From positions 1-64,000 of the forward strand of contig NZ_VIRL01000003.1 in assembly GCF_006874465.1 (NCBI RefSeq): a stretch of 64,000 bases of DNA, written 5' to 3'. A program made the translations under genes and the position numbers. Below the pieces are notes generated by a model that was not told where the DNA came from, did not search any database, and saw only the letters and a list, made by a program, of their open reading frames with translations. Of this stretch, positions 16,403 to 25,322 are shown one piece after another. The stretch comes from Microbispora bryophytorum (lineage in GTDB: Bacteria > Actinomycetota > Actinomycetes > Streptosporangiales > Streptosporangiaceae). The first letter of the stretch is position 1. Each line of letters opens with the position of its first letter.

Positions 16403-16801
16403 ATGACGATGACCGACCCGATCGCAGACATGCTGACGCGTCTGCGTAACGCGAACTCGGCCTATCACGACACCGTGAGCATGCCTTACTCCAAGATCAA
16501 GGCACACATCGCGGAGATCCTCCAGCAGGAGGGCTACATCCAGGGCTGGAGCGTCGAGGACGCGAAGGTTGGCAAGAACCTCGTGATGGAGCTGAAGTTC
16601 GGCCCCAGCCGCGAGCGCGCCATCGCAGGACTGCGCCGGGTGTCGAAGCCCGGTCTGCGGGTTTATGCAAAGAAGGACAACCTGCCCCGCGTTCTTGGCG
16701 GTCTGGGCGTCGCGATCATCTCGACGTCCGGCGGCCTCATGACCGACCGGCAGGCGAGCAAGCGTGGAGTGGGCGGGGAAGTCCTCGCCTACGTCTGGTA
16801 A
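16403..16801 (+). CDS. rpsH: 30S ribosomal protein S8
   Basis: This is S8, 132 residues, a central-domain 16S rRNA binder. [18 protein letters not shown] and [22 protein letters not shown] are diagnostic. In E. coli S8 represses the spc operon by binding near the L5 gene; no matching structure was identified here. The 111-base gap after rpsZ is unusually large for this operon and GC-rich. Confidence 0.97.
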   Translation: MTMTDPIADMLTRLRNANSAYHDTVSMPYSKIKAHIAEILQQEGYIQGWSVEDAKVGKNLVMELKFGPSRERAIAGLRRVSKPGLRVYAKKDNLPRVLGGLGVAIISTSGGLMTDRQASKRGVGGEVLAYVW

Positions 16802-16819
16802 CGAGGGGAGGCACTCAGC

Positions 16820-17362
16820 ATGTCGCGTATCGGACGGCTGCCCATCCCCGTACCCGCGGGTGTCGACATCACGATCGACGGCCGGGAAGTCCAGGTCAAG
16901 GGGCCCAAGGGCACGCTCACTCACACGGTCGCCGAGCCCATCGAGGTCTCGCGCGGCGAGGACGGCACCATCGCCGTCACCCGCCCGAACGACGAGAACA
17001 AGGTTCGTGCGCTGCACGGCCTGTCTCGCACGCTCATCGCCAACATGGTGGCGGGCGTAACGCAGGGCTACACGAAGACGCTCGAGATCGTCGGCGTCGG
17101 TTACCGCGTCCAGGCCAAGGGCCCGACGGAGCTGGAGTTCTCGCTGGGCTTCAGTCACCCGGTGATCGTCAAGGCTCCCGAGGGTGTCAGCTTCCGCGTC
17201 GAGAGGCCGACGCTGTTCCACGTGGACGGTGTCGACAAGCAGAGGGTCGGCGAGGTCGCCGCCAACATCAGGAAGCTGCGCAAGCCGGACCCGTATAAGG
17301 GCAAGGGCGTGCGCTACCAGGGCGAGGTTGTCCGCCGCAAGGTCGGAAAGGCTGGTAAGTAG
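16820..17362 (+). CDS. rplF: 50S ribosomal protein L6
   Basis: This is L6, 180 residues, with two related alpha/beta repeats, near the sarcin-ricin loop and the factor-binding site. [17 protein letters not shown] and the C-terminal [16 protein letters not shown] are diagnostic. The ATG follows CGAGGGGAGGCACTCAGC. rplR starts two bases after the stop. Confidence 0.97.
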   Translation: MSRIGRLPIPVPAGVDITIDGREVQVKGPKGTLTHTVAEPIEVSRGEDGTIAVTRPNDENKVRALHGLSRTLIANMVAGVTQGYTKTLEIVGVGYRVQAKGPTELEFSLGFSHPVIVKAPEGVSFRVERPTLFHVDGVDKQRVGEVAANIRKLRKPDPYKGKGVRYQGEVVRRKVGKAGK

Positions 17363-17364
17363 GC

Positions 17365-17748
17365 ATGGCTGGAAAGACTGCGTTCGGCAAGCACACGGCC
17401 GCCCGCACGGTCTCCCGGGCCCGCCGGCACCGCCGAGTCCGCAAGAACGTCTTCGGCACGTCCGAGCGTCCGCGCCTGGTCGTCAACCGGTCCACGCGTC
17501 ACCTGTTCGTGCAGATCGTCGACGACACTCAGGGCCACACGCTGGTGAGCGCGTCCACGATGGACGTCTCGCTGCGTGGCGGCGAGGGTGACAAGACCGA
17601 GAAGGCGAAGAAGGTCGGCGAGCTTCTCGCTCAGCGGGCCAAGACCGCCGGGATCACCGCTGTCGTGTTCGACCGCGGTGGCAACCGCTACGCGGGGCGC
17701 ATCGCCGCTCTCGCGGACAGCGCCCGTGAAGGCGGGCTGGAGTTCTGA
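17365..17748 (+). CDS. rplR: 50S ribosomal protein L18
   Basis: This is L18, 127 residues, which binds 5S rRNA together with L5. A basic N-terminus ([16 protein letters not shown] region) is followed by the core [20 protein letters not shown] and the C-terminal [22 protein letters not shown] 64-base spacer containing AGAAGAGGAACC precedes rpsE. Confidence 0.97.
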   Translation: MAGKTAFGKHTAARTVSRARRHRRVRKNVFGTSERPRLVVNRSTRHLFVQIVDDTQGHTLVSASTMDVSLRGGEGDKTEKAKKVGELLAQRAKTAGITAVVFDRGGNRYAGRIAALADSAREGGLEF

Positions 17749-17812
17749 TGGCTCCGGTCCATGGGTCGCGACCGGCGACCCGTCCCAAGAGCAACGAGAA
17801 GAGGAACCACTG

Positions 17813-18445
17813 ATGGCTGCAGCTCCGCGTCGCGGTGCCGGCGGCGGTGGCGAGCGGCGTGACCGTCGTGATGACCGCCGCGGTGGCGCCGCAGACAAGG
17901 GCGTCTCGTATATCGAGCGCGTCGTAAAGATCAACCGAGTGGCCAAGGTCGTTCAGGGTGGTCGGCGCTTCAGCTTCACCGCGCTGGTCATCGTCGGCGA
18001 CGGCAACGGTCTCGTCGGGGTCGGCTACGGCAAGGCCAAGGAGGTGCCCGCGGCGATCGCCAAGGGCGTCGAGGAGGCCAAGAAGCACTTCTTCAAGGTC
18101 CCGCGGATCCAGGGCACCATCCCGCACCCGGTGCAGGGCGAGGAAGCCGCCGGCGTCGTCCTCCTGCGTCCGGCCTCGCCCGGTACGGGCGTCATCGCGG
18201 GTGGCCCGGTTCGCGCGGTCCTGGAGTGCGCCGGGATCCACGACGTGCTGTCCAAGTCGCTCGGCTCGGACAACCCGATCAACATCGTGCACGCCACTGT
18301 GGCGGCTCTGAAGGGCCTCAGCCGCCCCGAGGAGATCGCCGCCCGCCGTGGCCTGCCGATCGAGGATGTCGCGCCCAAGGCGATGCTCAAGGCTCGCGCC
18401 GAGGGTCTGGCCGAGGCCGCGGCGGCCGCGAAGGCGGTGAGCTGA
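17813..18445 (+). CDS. rpsE: 30S ribosomal protein S5 with Arg/Gly-rich N-terminus
   Basis: This is S5, 210 residues, involved in decoding fidelity and mRNA unwinding at the entry channel. The double-stranded RNA-binding-like core begins near [19 protein letters not shown], and [20 protein letters not shown] is typical. Residues 1-25 are a low-complexity Arg/Gly/Asp segment similar in character to the S3 tail. ATG at 17,813 follows AAGAGGAACCACTG. Upstream in-frame starts fall inside rplR. Confidence 0.96.
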   Translation: MAAAPRRGAGGGGERRDRRDDRRGGAADKGVSYIERVVKINRVAKVVQGGRRFSFTALVIVGDGNGLVGVGYGKAKEVPAAIAKGVEEAKKHFFKVPRIQGTIPHPVQGEEAAGVVLLRPASPGTGVIAGGPVRAVLECAGIHDVLSKSLGSDNPINIVHATVAALKGLSRPEEIAARRGLPIEDVAPKAMLKARAEGLAEAAAAAKAVS

Positions 18446-18447
18446 CG

Positions 18448-18630
18448 GTGGCTCGGCTGAAGATCACGCAGACCCGGTCCAAGATCGGTGGGCAGCAGAA
18501 CCAGCGTGACTCGCTGCGCTCGCTGGGTCTGAAGCGAATCGGCGACGTCGTCGTCAAGGAGGACCGCCCGGAGATCCGGGGCATGGTCGCCAAGGTGTCG
18601 CACCTCGTCGATGTTGAGGAGGTCGACTAG
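18448..18630 (+). CDS. rpmD: 50S ribosomal protein L30
   Basis: This is L30, 60 residues. [19 protein letters not shown] and [17 protein letters not shown] are diagnostic. The start is GTG at 18,448, two bases after the rpsE stop. The final VEEVD matches bacterial L30. rplO begins two bases downstream. Confidence 0.96.
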   Translation: MARLKITQTRSKIGGQQNQRDSLRSLGLKRIGDVVVKEDRPEIRGMVAKVSHLVDVEEVD

Positions 18631-18632
18631 TC

Positions 18633-19088
18633 ATGACCGAGAACGCTCCGCTCAAGATCCATGACCTCCGTCCGGCTCCCGGCGCCAACAAGGCCAAGAC
18701 CCGCAAGGGCCGCGGCGAGGGCTCCAAGGGCAAGTCGGCCGGTCGTGGCACCAAGGGCACCCGGGCCCGTACGTCGGTGATGCCGGGCTTCGAGGGTGGC
18801 CAGGTCCCGCTCCAGCGGCGGCTGCCGAAGCTGAAGGGCTTCTCCAACGCCCTGTTCAAGACGACCTACCAGGTCGTCAACCTGGACAGGCTCGGGGAGC
18901 TGTTCCCCCAGGGCGGCGACGTCACGCTCGACGACCTGGTGGCCAAGGGTGCGGTCCGCAAGAACCAGCCCGTCAAGGTGCTGGGCACCGGCGAGATCTC
19001 CGTGGCGCTGAACGTGCAGGCGCACGCCTTCTCCGCCAGCGCGAAGGAGAAGATCGCCGCGGCCGGTGGCTCGGTTTCCGAGCTGTAG
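18633..19088 (+). CDS. rplO: 50S ribosomal protein L15
   Basis: This is L15, 151 residues, a late 50S assembly protein. The glycine-rich [18 protein letters not shown] and [18 protein letters not shown] segments are diagnostic. It is the last ribosomal gene before secY, from which it is separated by 181 bases containing a 9-bp hairpin. Confidence 0.97.
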   Translation: MTENAPLKIHDLRPAPGANKAKTRKGRGEGSKGKSAGRGTKGTRARTSVMPGFEGGQVPLQRRLPKLKGFSNALFKTTYQVVNLDRLGELFPQGGDVTLDDLVAKGAVRKNQPVKVLGTGEISVALNVQAHAFSASAKEKIAAAGGSVSEL

Positions 19089-19105
19089 GCATGACGCTGC
19101 ACGAG

Positions 19106-19134
19106 GCGCGGAGGTTCGTTATGAGCCTCCGCGC
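19106..19134 (+). terminator. hairpin between rplO and secY
   Basis: GCGCGGAGG (19106-19114) pairs perfectly with CCTCCGCGC (19126-19134) around an 11-base loop, 17 bases after the rplO stop. No T-run follows, so it may attenuate rather than stop transcription into secY. Confidence 0.5.
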
Positions 19135-19269
19135 CCGTAGTGCGTTAGAGTTCGCCTGGCACGGGACTCCACCCGTGTTCGACCAAGCACTCTGGCAGAA
19201 AGACATGTCGATGGACGCCTTGCGGACCATCGCCGACCGTTACCGCGTCACTGGCGCGCAGGAGGGACC

Positions 19270-20577
19270 GTGCTGACCGCGTTTACCCGGGCGTTCCGAA
19301 CGCCTGACCTGCGCAATAAGCTGCTCTTCACACTGGCCATCATTGTGCTGTTCCGTCTTGGTTCGGTGCTTCCCACTCCGGGAGTCAACGCCAAGAACGT
19401 GGCCCTGTGTCTGGAGCAGGCCCAGGCGGGAGACGCTGCCAACATCTACGGGATGGTGCAGCTCTTCAGCGGCGGCGCCCTGTTGAAACTTTCAGTGTTC
19501 GCGCTCGGCATCATGCCGTACATCACCGCGAGCATCATCCTGCAGCTGCTGACGGTGGTGATTCCCCGGCTCGAGGCCCTCAAGAAGGAGGGCCAGGCGG
19601 GGACGGCGAAGATCACGCAGTACACCCGTTACCTGACCATCGGGCTGGCGGTGCTGCAGTCCACCGCGTTCGTCGCGCTGGCCCGCAGCGGGCAGCTCTT
19701 CCAGAACTGTAACCAGGAGATCCTGCTCAGCCAGGACGTCTTCCCACTGATCACCATGGTCATCACGATGACCGCCGGAACCGCCGTGATCATGTGGCTG
19801 GGTGAGCTGGTGACCGACCGCGGCGTCGGCAACGGCATGTCGATCCTGATCTTCACTCAGGTCATCGCGGTGTTCCCGTCGGAGCTCGTGAACATCTACC
19901 GGCAGAGCCCGTTCAAGTTCGTCGTCGTGATGGTGGTCGGCGTCGTGATGATCGGCGTCGTCGTGTTCATCGAGCAGGCGCAGCGCCGCATCCCGGTGCA
20001 GTACGCCAAGCGGATGGTCGGCCGCCGGATGTACGGCGGCACCTCGACCTACATCCCGCTCAAGGTCAACCAGGCCGGCATCATCCCGGTCATCTTCGCC
20101 TCGTCGCTGCTGTACCTGCCGCAGCTTCTGGTCACGCTGTTCGGCAACAGCCAGAAGCCCAACGTGGTCGTCGAGTGGCTGGCGCAGAACATGATCAGGG
20201 GTGACCACCCGATCTACATGGCCACGTTCTTCCTGCTGATCGTCTTCTTCACGTACTTCTACGTGTCCATCACTTTCAACCCCCCTGAAGTGGCTGACAA
20301 CATGAAGAAGTACGGTGGGTTCATCCCGGGCATCCGTCCGGGCCGGCCGACCGCTGAGTATCTGAGCTTCGTGCTCAACAGGCTCACGGCCGCGGGCGCT
20401 CCGTATCTGGGTGTGATCTCGCTCATCCCGATCATCGCGCTGGCGGTGGCCGGAGCGAGCCAGAACTTCCCGTTCGGAGGGACCAGCATTCTGATCATGG
20501 TTGGTGTTGGTCTGGACACGGTCAAGCAGATCGAGAGCCAGCTTCAGCAGCGCAACTACGAGGGCTTCCTGAGATAG
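19270..20577 (+). CDS. secY: preprotein translocase subunit SecY
   Basis: This is SecY, 435 residues, the channel of the Sec translocon. Ten hydrophobic segments are visible, starting at about residue 16 ([21 protein letters not shown]). The conserved cytoplasmic loops [19 protein letters not shown] and [21 protein letters not shown] are intact. The start is GTG at 19,270 after GGAGGGACC. The stop TAG shares a base with the GTG of adk, so secretion and adenylate kinase are coupled as in other actinobacteria. Confidence 0.98.
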   Translation: MLTAFTRAFRTPDLRNKLLFTLAIIVLFRLGSVLPTPGVNAKNVALCLEQAQAGDAANIYGMVQLFSGGALLKLSVFALGIMPYITASIILQLLTVVIPRLEALKKEGQAGTAKITQYTRYLTIGLAVLQSTAFVALARSGQLFQNCNQEILLSQDVFPLITMVITMTAGTAVIMWLGELVTDRGVGNGMSILIFTQVIAVFPSELVNIYRQSPFKFVVVMVVGVVMIGVVVFIEQAQRRIPVQYAKRMVGRRMYGGTSTYIPLKVNQAGIIPVIFASSLLYLPQLLVTLFGNSQKPNVVVEWLAQNMIRGDHPIYMATFFLLIVFFTYFYVSITFNPPEVADNMKKYGGFIPGIRPGRPTAEYLSFVLNRLTAAGAPYLGVISLIPIIALAVAGASQNFPFGGTSILIMVGVGLDTVKQIESQLQQRNYEGFLR

Positions 20578-21230
20578 TGCGCGTCGTCCTGGTAGGGCCC
20601 CCCGGAGCGGGTAAGGGGACGCAGGCCCAGTTCATCGCTTCGCACCTGTCGATCCCGAAAATCTCGACAGGCGACATCTTCCGTGCCAACGTCTCTGGCG
20701 GCACGGAGCTCGGCAAGCTCGCCAAGGAGTACATGGATCGCGGTGACCTCGTTCCCGACGAGGTGACCGTGGCCATGGTCCGCGACCGGCTGTCGGAGGA
20801 CGACGCGCAGGAGGGCTTCCTCCTGGACGGCTTCCCCCGCAACGTGCCGCAGGCCGAGGTCCTCAAGAAGATGCTGGCCGAGTTCGGCACGGGGCTCGAC
20901 GTGGTGCTCAATCTGGTCGTCGAGGACGACGAGGTCGTGCGCCGTCTGGCGGGCCGCCGTACGTGCCGTTCCTGCGGCAAGGTGTGGCATGTCGTGTTCG
21001 ATCCGCCCACCGTGGAGGGCGTCTGCGACGCCTGCGGCGGGGAGCTCTTCCAGCGGGACGACGACCGTGAGGAGACCATCAGGCGGCGCCTGGAGGTCTA
21101 TCAGGAGCAGACGGCGCCGCTGATCTCGTTCTACGCCGACGAGGGAATCCTGCAGGGGGTCGACGCGACCGGGCCGGTCGAGGAGATCACCCAGCGGTCG
21201 ATGTCGGCGCTGCGGCGGTTCGCCGACTGA
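20577..21230 (+). CDS. adk: adenylate kinase (zinc-type lid)
   Basis: This is adenylate kinase, 217 residues, interconverting ATP + AMP and 2 ADP. The P-loop [10 protein letters not shown] is at the N-terminus and LDGFPRN marks the AMP site. The LID carries a CRSC...CDAC pair separated by 16 residues, the zinc-binding long form. The start is GTG at 20,577 overlapping secY. map follows after a short gap. Confidence 0.97.
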   Translation: MRVVLVGPPGAGKGTQAQFIASHLSIPKISTGDIFRANVSGGTELGKLAKEYMDRGDLVPDEVTVAMVRDRLSEDDAQEGFLLDGFPRNVPQAEVLKKMLAEFGTGLDVVLNLVVEDDEVVRRLAGRRTCRSCGKVWHVVFDPPTVEGVCDACGGELFQRDDDREETIRRRLEVYQEQTAPLISFYADEGILQGVDATGPVEEITQRSMSALRRFAD

Positions 21231-21316
21231 TTCATTACCGCAGCCGGGAACGCCACTCCAGTCCATGGGGTGGCGTTCACGCTTATATGGGACAATTTCG
21301 GGAGGGGGTGCGTTAC

Positions 21317-22147
21317 GTGTTCAAGAAGAATCGGCACGGAATCCAGATCAAGAGCGCCGAGCAGTTGGAGAAGATGCGTGCGGCCGGCCTGGTCGTCGCC
21401 CGCACACTGGAACTGCTCCGGACGTCGGTCCGGGCCGGGATGACGCCGCTCGACCTCGACGCCATCGCCGAAGAGGCCATCCGGGGCGAGGGCGCGATCC
21501 CGTCGTTCAAGGGCTACCAGGGCTTCCCCGCCACGATCTGCGCCTCCGTGAACGACGAGGTCGTCCACGGCATCCCCACCGACAGCCGCGCGCTCCGCGA
21601 GGGCGACATCATCTCGATCGACTGCGGCGCGATCCTCGACGGGTGGCACGGCGACTCGGCGATCACCGTCGGGATCGGCGAGGTCGACCCCGCGCTGACC
21701 GAGCTCATGCGGGTGACCGAGGAGGCCATGTGGCGGGGCATCGGCGCCCTGCGGGTGGGCGGGCACCTGTCCGACATCGGCCATCAGGTCGAGCAGTACG
21801 TGCGTTCTCAGGGCCGTTACGGCATCCCCCAGGAGTACGGCGGCCACGGCATCGGCACCGAGATGCACATGGATCCGTGGGTGGCCAACCACGGCCGGCC
21901 GGGGCGCGGCCCCCGCTTCGAGGCCGGCATGTGCCTGGCGATCGAGCCGATGGTGAACCTCGGCACGGACCGGACCAAGGTGCTGGGCGACGACTGGACG
22001 GTCGTGACGGTCGACGGCCGCGCCTCCGCCCATTTCGAGCACAGTGTCGCGGTGACGGAGAACGGCCCCCTCGTTCTCACGGCGCTCGACGGTGGAGCCT
22101 CCCGTTTCCCCGGTGTGGGCGCGGGCCAGGGGGAGAGCGTCTCCTGA
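21317..22147 (+). CDS. map: methionine aminopeptidase, type I
   Basis: This enzyme removes the initiator methionine from new proteins. Metal ligands are visible as the two aspartates in IDCGAILDGWHGDSAIT, the histidine in GGHGIGTEMH, and the glutamates in AIEPMVNLG and HSVAVTENG. GTG at 21,317 (MFKKNRHGIQIK, 276 residues) is chosen because GGGAGGGGG lies 8 bases upstream and actinobacterial homologues start there; an ATG at 21,287 would add ten residues. The last ~25 residues are a poorly conserved tail. Confidence 0.94.
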   Translation: MFKKNRHGIQIKSAEQLEKMRAAGLVVARTLELLRTSVRAGMTPLDLDAIAEEAIRGEGAIPSFKGYQGFPATICASVNDEVVHGIPTDSRALREGDIISIDCGAILDGWHGDSAITVGIGEVDPALTELMRVTEEAMWRGIGALRVGGHLSDIGHQVEQYVRSQGRYGIPQEYGGHGIGTEMHMDPWVANHGRPGRGPRFEAGMCLAIEPMVNLGTDRTKVLGDDWTVVTVDGRASAHFEHSVAVTENGPLVLTALDGGASRFPGVGAGQGESVS

Positions 22148-22215
22148 ACCTGACGCCCGTTCCGGCGGCGCGTGAACAATAATGGTCGTATCGCTCAAAT
22201 GACCGGGAGATGGTG

Positions 22216-22665
22216 ATGGCGGCAGCGCCGGAGATGCGGGCCTCCGACGGCGATCGTGACCGGGTCGCCGCGGCACTGCGCGAGCACGTGGCCGAGGGCA
22301 GGCTCACCATCGACGAGTTCAATGAGCGGCTTGAGCAGGTGTACCAGAGCCGTACGTACGGGGAACTCGCCACGCTCACCTCCGACCTGCCCGCGATCGA
22401 CCTGCACCGGCTGCCCGCCGCCGTTGCGCCCGCGGGACGGCCGGGCCCCGCCCGGCGTGACGGGAAGGCGCAGGGCAGCGTCAAGAGCGCATGGTCCGCC
22501 TGGGCGGCCGCCAGCGCCGTGAGCTGGATGATCTGGCTCCTGTCCACGGTCGCCTCGGGCCATCTCATTCCTCCGTGGCCGATGTGGGTCATGGGCCCCT
22601 GGGGCGTAATCCTCCTGATCAAGACGGTCTCCGACCGGGGCGGACAGTCCCGGCGCGACACCTGA
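22216..22665 (+). CDS. DUF1707 / SHOCT-like small membrane protein
   Basis: This 149-residue protein has an N-terminal DUF1707 domain: MRASDGDRDRVAAALREHVA, then EGRLTIDEFNERLEQVYQSR and the closing LTSDLP. A basic linker and two predicted membrane helices (about residues 95-115 and 120-140, WLLSTVA and PWGVILLIK) follow. DUF1707 proteins are common in actinobacteria and have no firm function. ATG 22,216 is favoured over 22,210 by its distance from GGGAG. It stands alone between map and infA. Confidence 0.8.
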   Translation: MAAAPEMRASDGDRDRVAAALREHVAEGRLTIDEFNERLEQVYQSRTYGELATLTSDLPAIDLHRLPAAVAPAGRPGPARRDGKAQGSVKSAWSAWAAASAVSWMIWLLSTVASGHLIPPWPMWVMGPWGVILLIKTVSDRGGQSRRDT

Positions 22666-23085
22666 GCGTTCTTTACCGTAGGGCCGCCGTCGCGGGAGCC
22701 GCGGGCGGGTAGACGACCGGTGTCGCGATGTGCGGTCCCTCTCGGGCCGCGTCCCCGCGGTGATCGGGCCGCACCCACCCGCGTCGGCATTTCGGCGGTG
22801 CCGGGCGGGCGGGTGCGGCGGCGTCCCCCGCGACGCCCCGAAGGAACAGGCCGGCGCCGAATTGGCGGGCGGCCCCCTCCGGGGGTACTCTGTGATCTGG
22901 TTGTGTCGGGACCCCTGCCGTTGTTTCGCAATTCGGCCCGGGTTGCCGTACACTCCTTTGTCGGTTCACTATGACCTTTGCGCCTAGGCGGCCTGGCTGG
23001 TCGCTGCTCTCTGGAAGCGCCCGAAGGTCGCGGCTGCTTAGTGTTCCGAAGCCTCAGACGATCCGATCACTGAAACGCGAGGGCC
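22666..23085 (+). other. 420-base intergenic region before infA
   Basis: No ORF here has convincing coding character. It contains an inverted repeat (22768-22782 with 22805-22819, 14 of 15 pairs, 22-base loop) and, near 22,949-22,954, a TACACT that could be the -10 box of the infA promoter (TTCGCA 18 bases upstream is a weak -35). The last ~130 bases would be the infA leader. The segment after 22,670 may include the DUF1707 terminator. Confidence 0.4.
22768..22819 (+). repeat. inverted repeat upstream of infA
   Basis: GCCGCACCCACCCGC pairs with GCGGGCGGGTGCGGC in 14 of 15 positions. It is placed about 100 bases after the DUF1707 gene and 270 before infA. It may be a terminator of the upstream unit. 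Confidence 0.45.
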
Positions 23086-23307
23086 ATGGCCAAGAAAGAC
23101 GGCGCCATCGAGATTGAGGGCACTGTTATTGAGTCGCTCCCGAACGCCATGTTCAGGGTGCAGCTCGACAACGGTCACAAGGTCCTGGCCCACATCAGCG
23201 GGCGGATGCGGATGCATTACATCAGGATCCTGCCCGACGACCGGGTTGTCGTGGAGTTGAGCCCCTACGACTTGAGTCGTGGGCGGATCGTCTACCGGTA
23301 CAAGTAG
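23086..23307 (+). CDS. infA: translation initiation factor IF-1
   Basis: This is IF-1, 73 residues, a single S1/OB-fold protein that binds the ribosomal A site during initiation. [20 protein letters not shown] and [17 protein letters not shown] are diagnostic. The ATG follows GCGAGGGCC. It is the first gene of the infA-rpmJ-rpsM-rpsK-rpsD-rpoA-rplQ cluster. Confidence 0.97.
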   Translation: MAKKDGAIEIEGTVIESLPNAMFRVQLDNGHKVLAHISGRMRMHYIRILPDDRVVVELSPYDLSRGRIVYRYK

Positions 23308-23352
23308 CCCCCCCGTCAGCGGGACGGGCCGTATGCGGAACGAATAAGGACT

Positions 23353-23466
23353 ATGAAGGTCAAGCCGAGCGTCAAGAAGATCTGCGACAAGTGCAAGGTG
23401 ATTCGCCGGCACGGTCGCGTCATGGTGATCTGCGACAACCTGCGCCACAAGCAGCGTCAGGGCTGA
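23353..23466 (+). CDS. rpmJ: 50S ribosomal protein L36, zinc-binding form
   Basis: This is L36, only 37 residues, starting [19 protein letters not shown]. The zinc ligands C11, C14, C27 and H32 are all present, so it is the C+ form. AATAAGGACT provides the ribosome-binding site. It lies 45 bases after infA and is followed by a 232-base gap before rpsM that contains a strong hairpin. Confidence 0.95.
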   Translation: MKVKPSVKKICDKCKVIRRHGRVMVICDNLRHKQRQG

Positions 23467-23502
23467 GCACAGCTCTCAGTACGTCGCCACCGGGCCCCGG
23501 CT

Positions 23503-23525
23503 GAGTCCGCCCCTGCGGCGGACTC
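23503..23525 (+). terminator. hairpin between rpmJ and rpsM
   Basis: GAGTCCGCC (23503-23511) pairs perfectly with GGCGGACTC (23517-23525) around a 5-base loop, with further partial pairing outside. It is 36 bases after the rpmJ stop, so it may end or attenuate the infA-rpmJ transcript. The remaining ~170 bases before rpsM could hold a promoter or a regulatory leader for the alpha operon. Confidence 0.5.
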
Positions 23526-23698
23526 GGCCAGCGAACGGGCCGGAACAACGAAATCGCGCCACACACCCGCGCAGGCGGTCTCCGCGAGGAGTCCGTACCA
23601 CGCGGGAGACCCCCGGTCGGAGGCCGGGGCCCTCGCCCGGGCATGGGAGGGGAAGTGTGGCGTTAGACCTCCGCCACACTGAAGGAGAATGCCCGACC

Positions 23699-24079
23699 AT
23701 GGCCCGCCTGGTTGGCGTCGACCTCCCCCGCGACAAGCGGCTGGAGATCGCTCTCACCTACATTTTCGGAATCGGCCGCACCCGTGCCAAGGAAATCCTT
23801 GACGCGACCGGCATCAGCCCCGACATGCGCGTCCACCAGCTCACGGACGCCGAGCTCGTTCCGATGCGTGACTACATCGAGGCGAACTACAAGATCGAGG
23901 GTGACCTGCGCCGCGAGGTTCAGGCCGACATCCGACGCAAGATCGAAATCGGCTGCTACCAGGGCATCCGGCACCGCAAGGGGCTGCCTGTCCACGGTCA
24001 GCGGACGCAGACGAACGCGCGCACCCGCAAGGGTAAGAAGAAGACCGTCGCCGGTAAGAAGAAGCCGGGCAAGAAGTAG
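23699..24079 (+). CDS. rpsM: 30S ribosomal protein S13
   Basis: This is S13, 126 residues, at the top of the 30S head, forming bridges to the 50S subunit. [20 protein letters not shown], the helix-two-turn-helix [11 protein letters not shown] and [23 protein letters not shown] C-terminus are diagnostic. ATG 23,699 follows GAAGGAGAATGCCCGACC; upstream in-frame starts lack family support. Confidence 0.97.
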   Translation: MARLVGVDLPRDKRLEIALTYIFGIGRTRAKEILDATGISPDMRVHQLTDAELVPMRDYIEANYKIEGDLRREVQADIRRKIEIGCYQGIRHRKGLPVHGQRTQTNARTRKGKKKTVAGKKKPGKK

Positions 24080-24115
24080 TCCTTAGCAGCCACATTTCCA
24101 GGAGTTAGCGCTTCA

Positions 24116-24520
24116 ATGCCGCCGAAGAGCCGCCAGGGCGCACCGAAGAAGGTGCGCCGCAAGGAAAAGAAGAACGTCGCTCACGGGCACGCCCACATCA
24201 AGAGCACGTTCAACAACACCATCGTTTCGATCACCGACCCGAACGGGAACGTGATCTCCTGGGCCAGCGCCGGCCACGTCGGGTTCAAGGGCTCTCGCAA
24301 GTCCACCCCGTTCGCCGCGCAGATGGCTGCCGAGAACGCCGCTCGCCGTGCCATGGAGCACGGCATGCGCAAGGTCGACGTCTTCGTCAAGGGCCCCGGC
24401 TCCGGCCGTGAGACCGCGATCCGTTCGCTTCAGGCGACCGGTCTCGAGGTCGGGTCCATCCAGGACGTGACCCCGGTCCCGCACAACGGCTGCCGTCCGC
24501 CCAAGCGCCGTCGCGTCTGA
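24116..24520 (+). CDS. rpsK: 30S ribosomal protein S11
   Basis: This is S11, 134 residues, on the 30S platform near the E-site m[23 protein letters not shown] and [20 protein letters not shown] are diagnostic, and the C-terminus [15 protein letters not shown] is perfectly typical. AGGAGTTAGCGCTTCA precedes the ATG. rpsD begins 20 bases downstream. Confidence 0.97.
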   Translation: MPPKSRQGAPKKVRRKEKKNVAHGHAHIKSTFNNTIVSITDPNGNVISWASAGHVGFKGSRKSTPFAAQMAAENAARRAMEHGMRKVDVFVKGPGSGRETAIRSLQATGLEVGSIQDVTPVPHNGCRPPKRRRV

Positions 24521-24540
24521 GCTCAGGAGAGTAGAAAGAA

Positions 24541-25167
24541 ATGGCTCGTTACACGGGTCCGGACTGCAAGCTCTGCCGCCGTGAGAAGACCAAGCTCTTC
24601 CTCAAGGGTAAGAAGTGCGAGTCCGCCAAGTGCCCCATCGAGATCCGCCCGTACCCGCCGGGTGAGCACGGCCGTGGCCGTCCGAAGGAGTCGGAGTACC
24701 AGCTCCAGCTTCGTGAGAAGCAGAAGACCCGTCGGATCTACGGCGTCCTCGAGAAGCAGTTCCACAACTACTACGAGGAAGCCAACCGCAAGGGTGGCAA
24801 GACGGGTGAGAACCTCCTCCAGATCCTGGAGAGCCGTCTCGACAACGTGGTCTACCGCGCCGGCTTCGCCGAGTCGCGTGACGCGGCCCGCCAGCAGGTG
24901 CGCCACGGCCACTTCATCGTGAACGGCAAGAAGGTCGACATCCCGTCGTACCGCGTGCGCGAGCACGACATCATCGAGGTGCGCGAGAAGTCGCGCAACC
25001 TGCTTCCGTACGAGGTGGCCCGCGCGAGCGCCGGCGACAAGACCGTCCCGGCCTGGCTGGGCTCCTCGACCGAGAACATGCGGATCCTCGTGCACCAGCT
25101 CCCGGTCCGCCAGCAGATCGACACGCTGGTCCAGGAGCAGCTGATCGTCGAGCTCTACTCCAAGTAG
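24541..25167 (+). CDS. rpsD: 30S ribosomal protein S4 (zinc-type)
   Basis: This is S4, 208 residues, which nucleates 16S 5'-domain assembly and influences decoding accuracy. C9, C12, C26 and C31 make the zinc-binding N-terminus; the S4 domain includes [20 protein letters not shown] and [19 protein letters not shown]4 is the translational repressor of the alpha operon in E. coli. GGAGAGTAGAAAGAA precedes the ATG. A long inverted repeat lies directly after the gene. Confidence 0.97.
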   Translation: MARYTGPDCKLCRREKTKLFLKGKKCESAKCPIEIRPYPPGEHGRGRPKESEYQLQLREKQKTRRIYGVLEKQFHNYYEEANRKGGKTGENLLQILESRLDNVVYRAGFAESRDAARQQVRHGHFIVNGKKVDIPSYRVREHDIIEVREKSRNLLPYEVARASAGDKTVPAWLGSSTENMRILVHQLPVRQQIDTLVQEQLIVELYSK

Positions 25168-25184
25168 TAGGGCCCCGGCAGTTT

Positions 25185-25228
25185 CATGACGCCGTACGGC
25201 CGGTACACTCCGGCCGTACGGCATCATG
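25185..25228 (+). repeat. 17-bp inverted repeat between rpsD and rpoA
   Basis: Bases 25185-25201 pair with 25212-25228 in 16 of 17 positions (arms centred on GCCGTACGGCC and GGCCGTACGGC) around the 10-base loop GGTACACTCC. The loop contains TACACT, a perfect -10-like hexamer, but no good -35 box lies 17 bases upstream. It may be a terminator, an RNA-processing site or an operator over an rpoA promoter. Confidence 0.65.
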
Positions 25229-25322
25229 GTTGTAGGCGAGCGGCGTCAAATAGCGGGCGTCGCCGTAACCCAGGGGCTCCTCGTCCACCGTAACGGGGCC
25301 GTCCCGGATCCAGGAGATCCAG

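Noticed and set aside
19091-19276. 61-residue ORF between rplO and secY
   Set aside because: It spans a hairpin, overlaps the secY start and has no family support or ribosome-binding site.
22195-22953. Minus-strand ORFs (252 and 284 residues) over the DUF1707 gene and its downstream gap
   Set aside because: The plus-strand DUF1707 protein has a clear domain; these ORFs are Arg/Pro-rich shadows.
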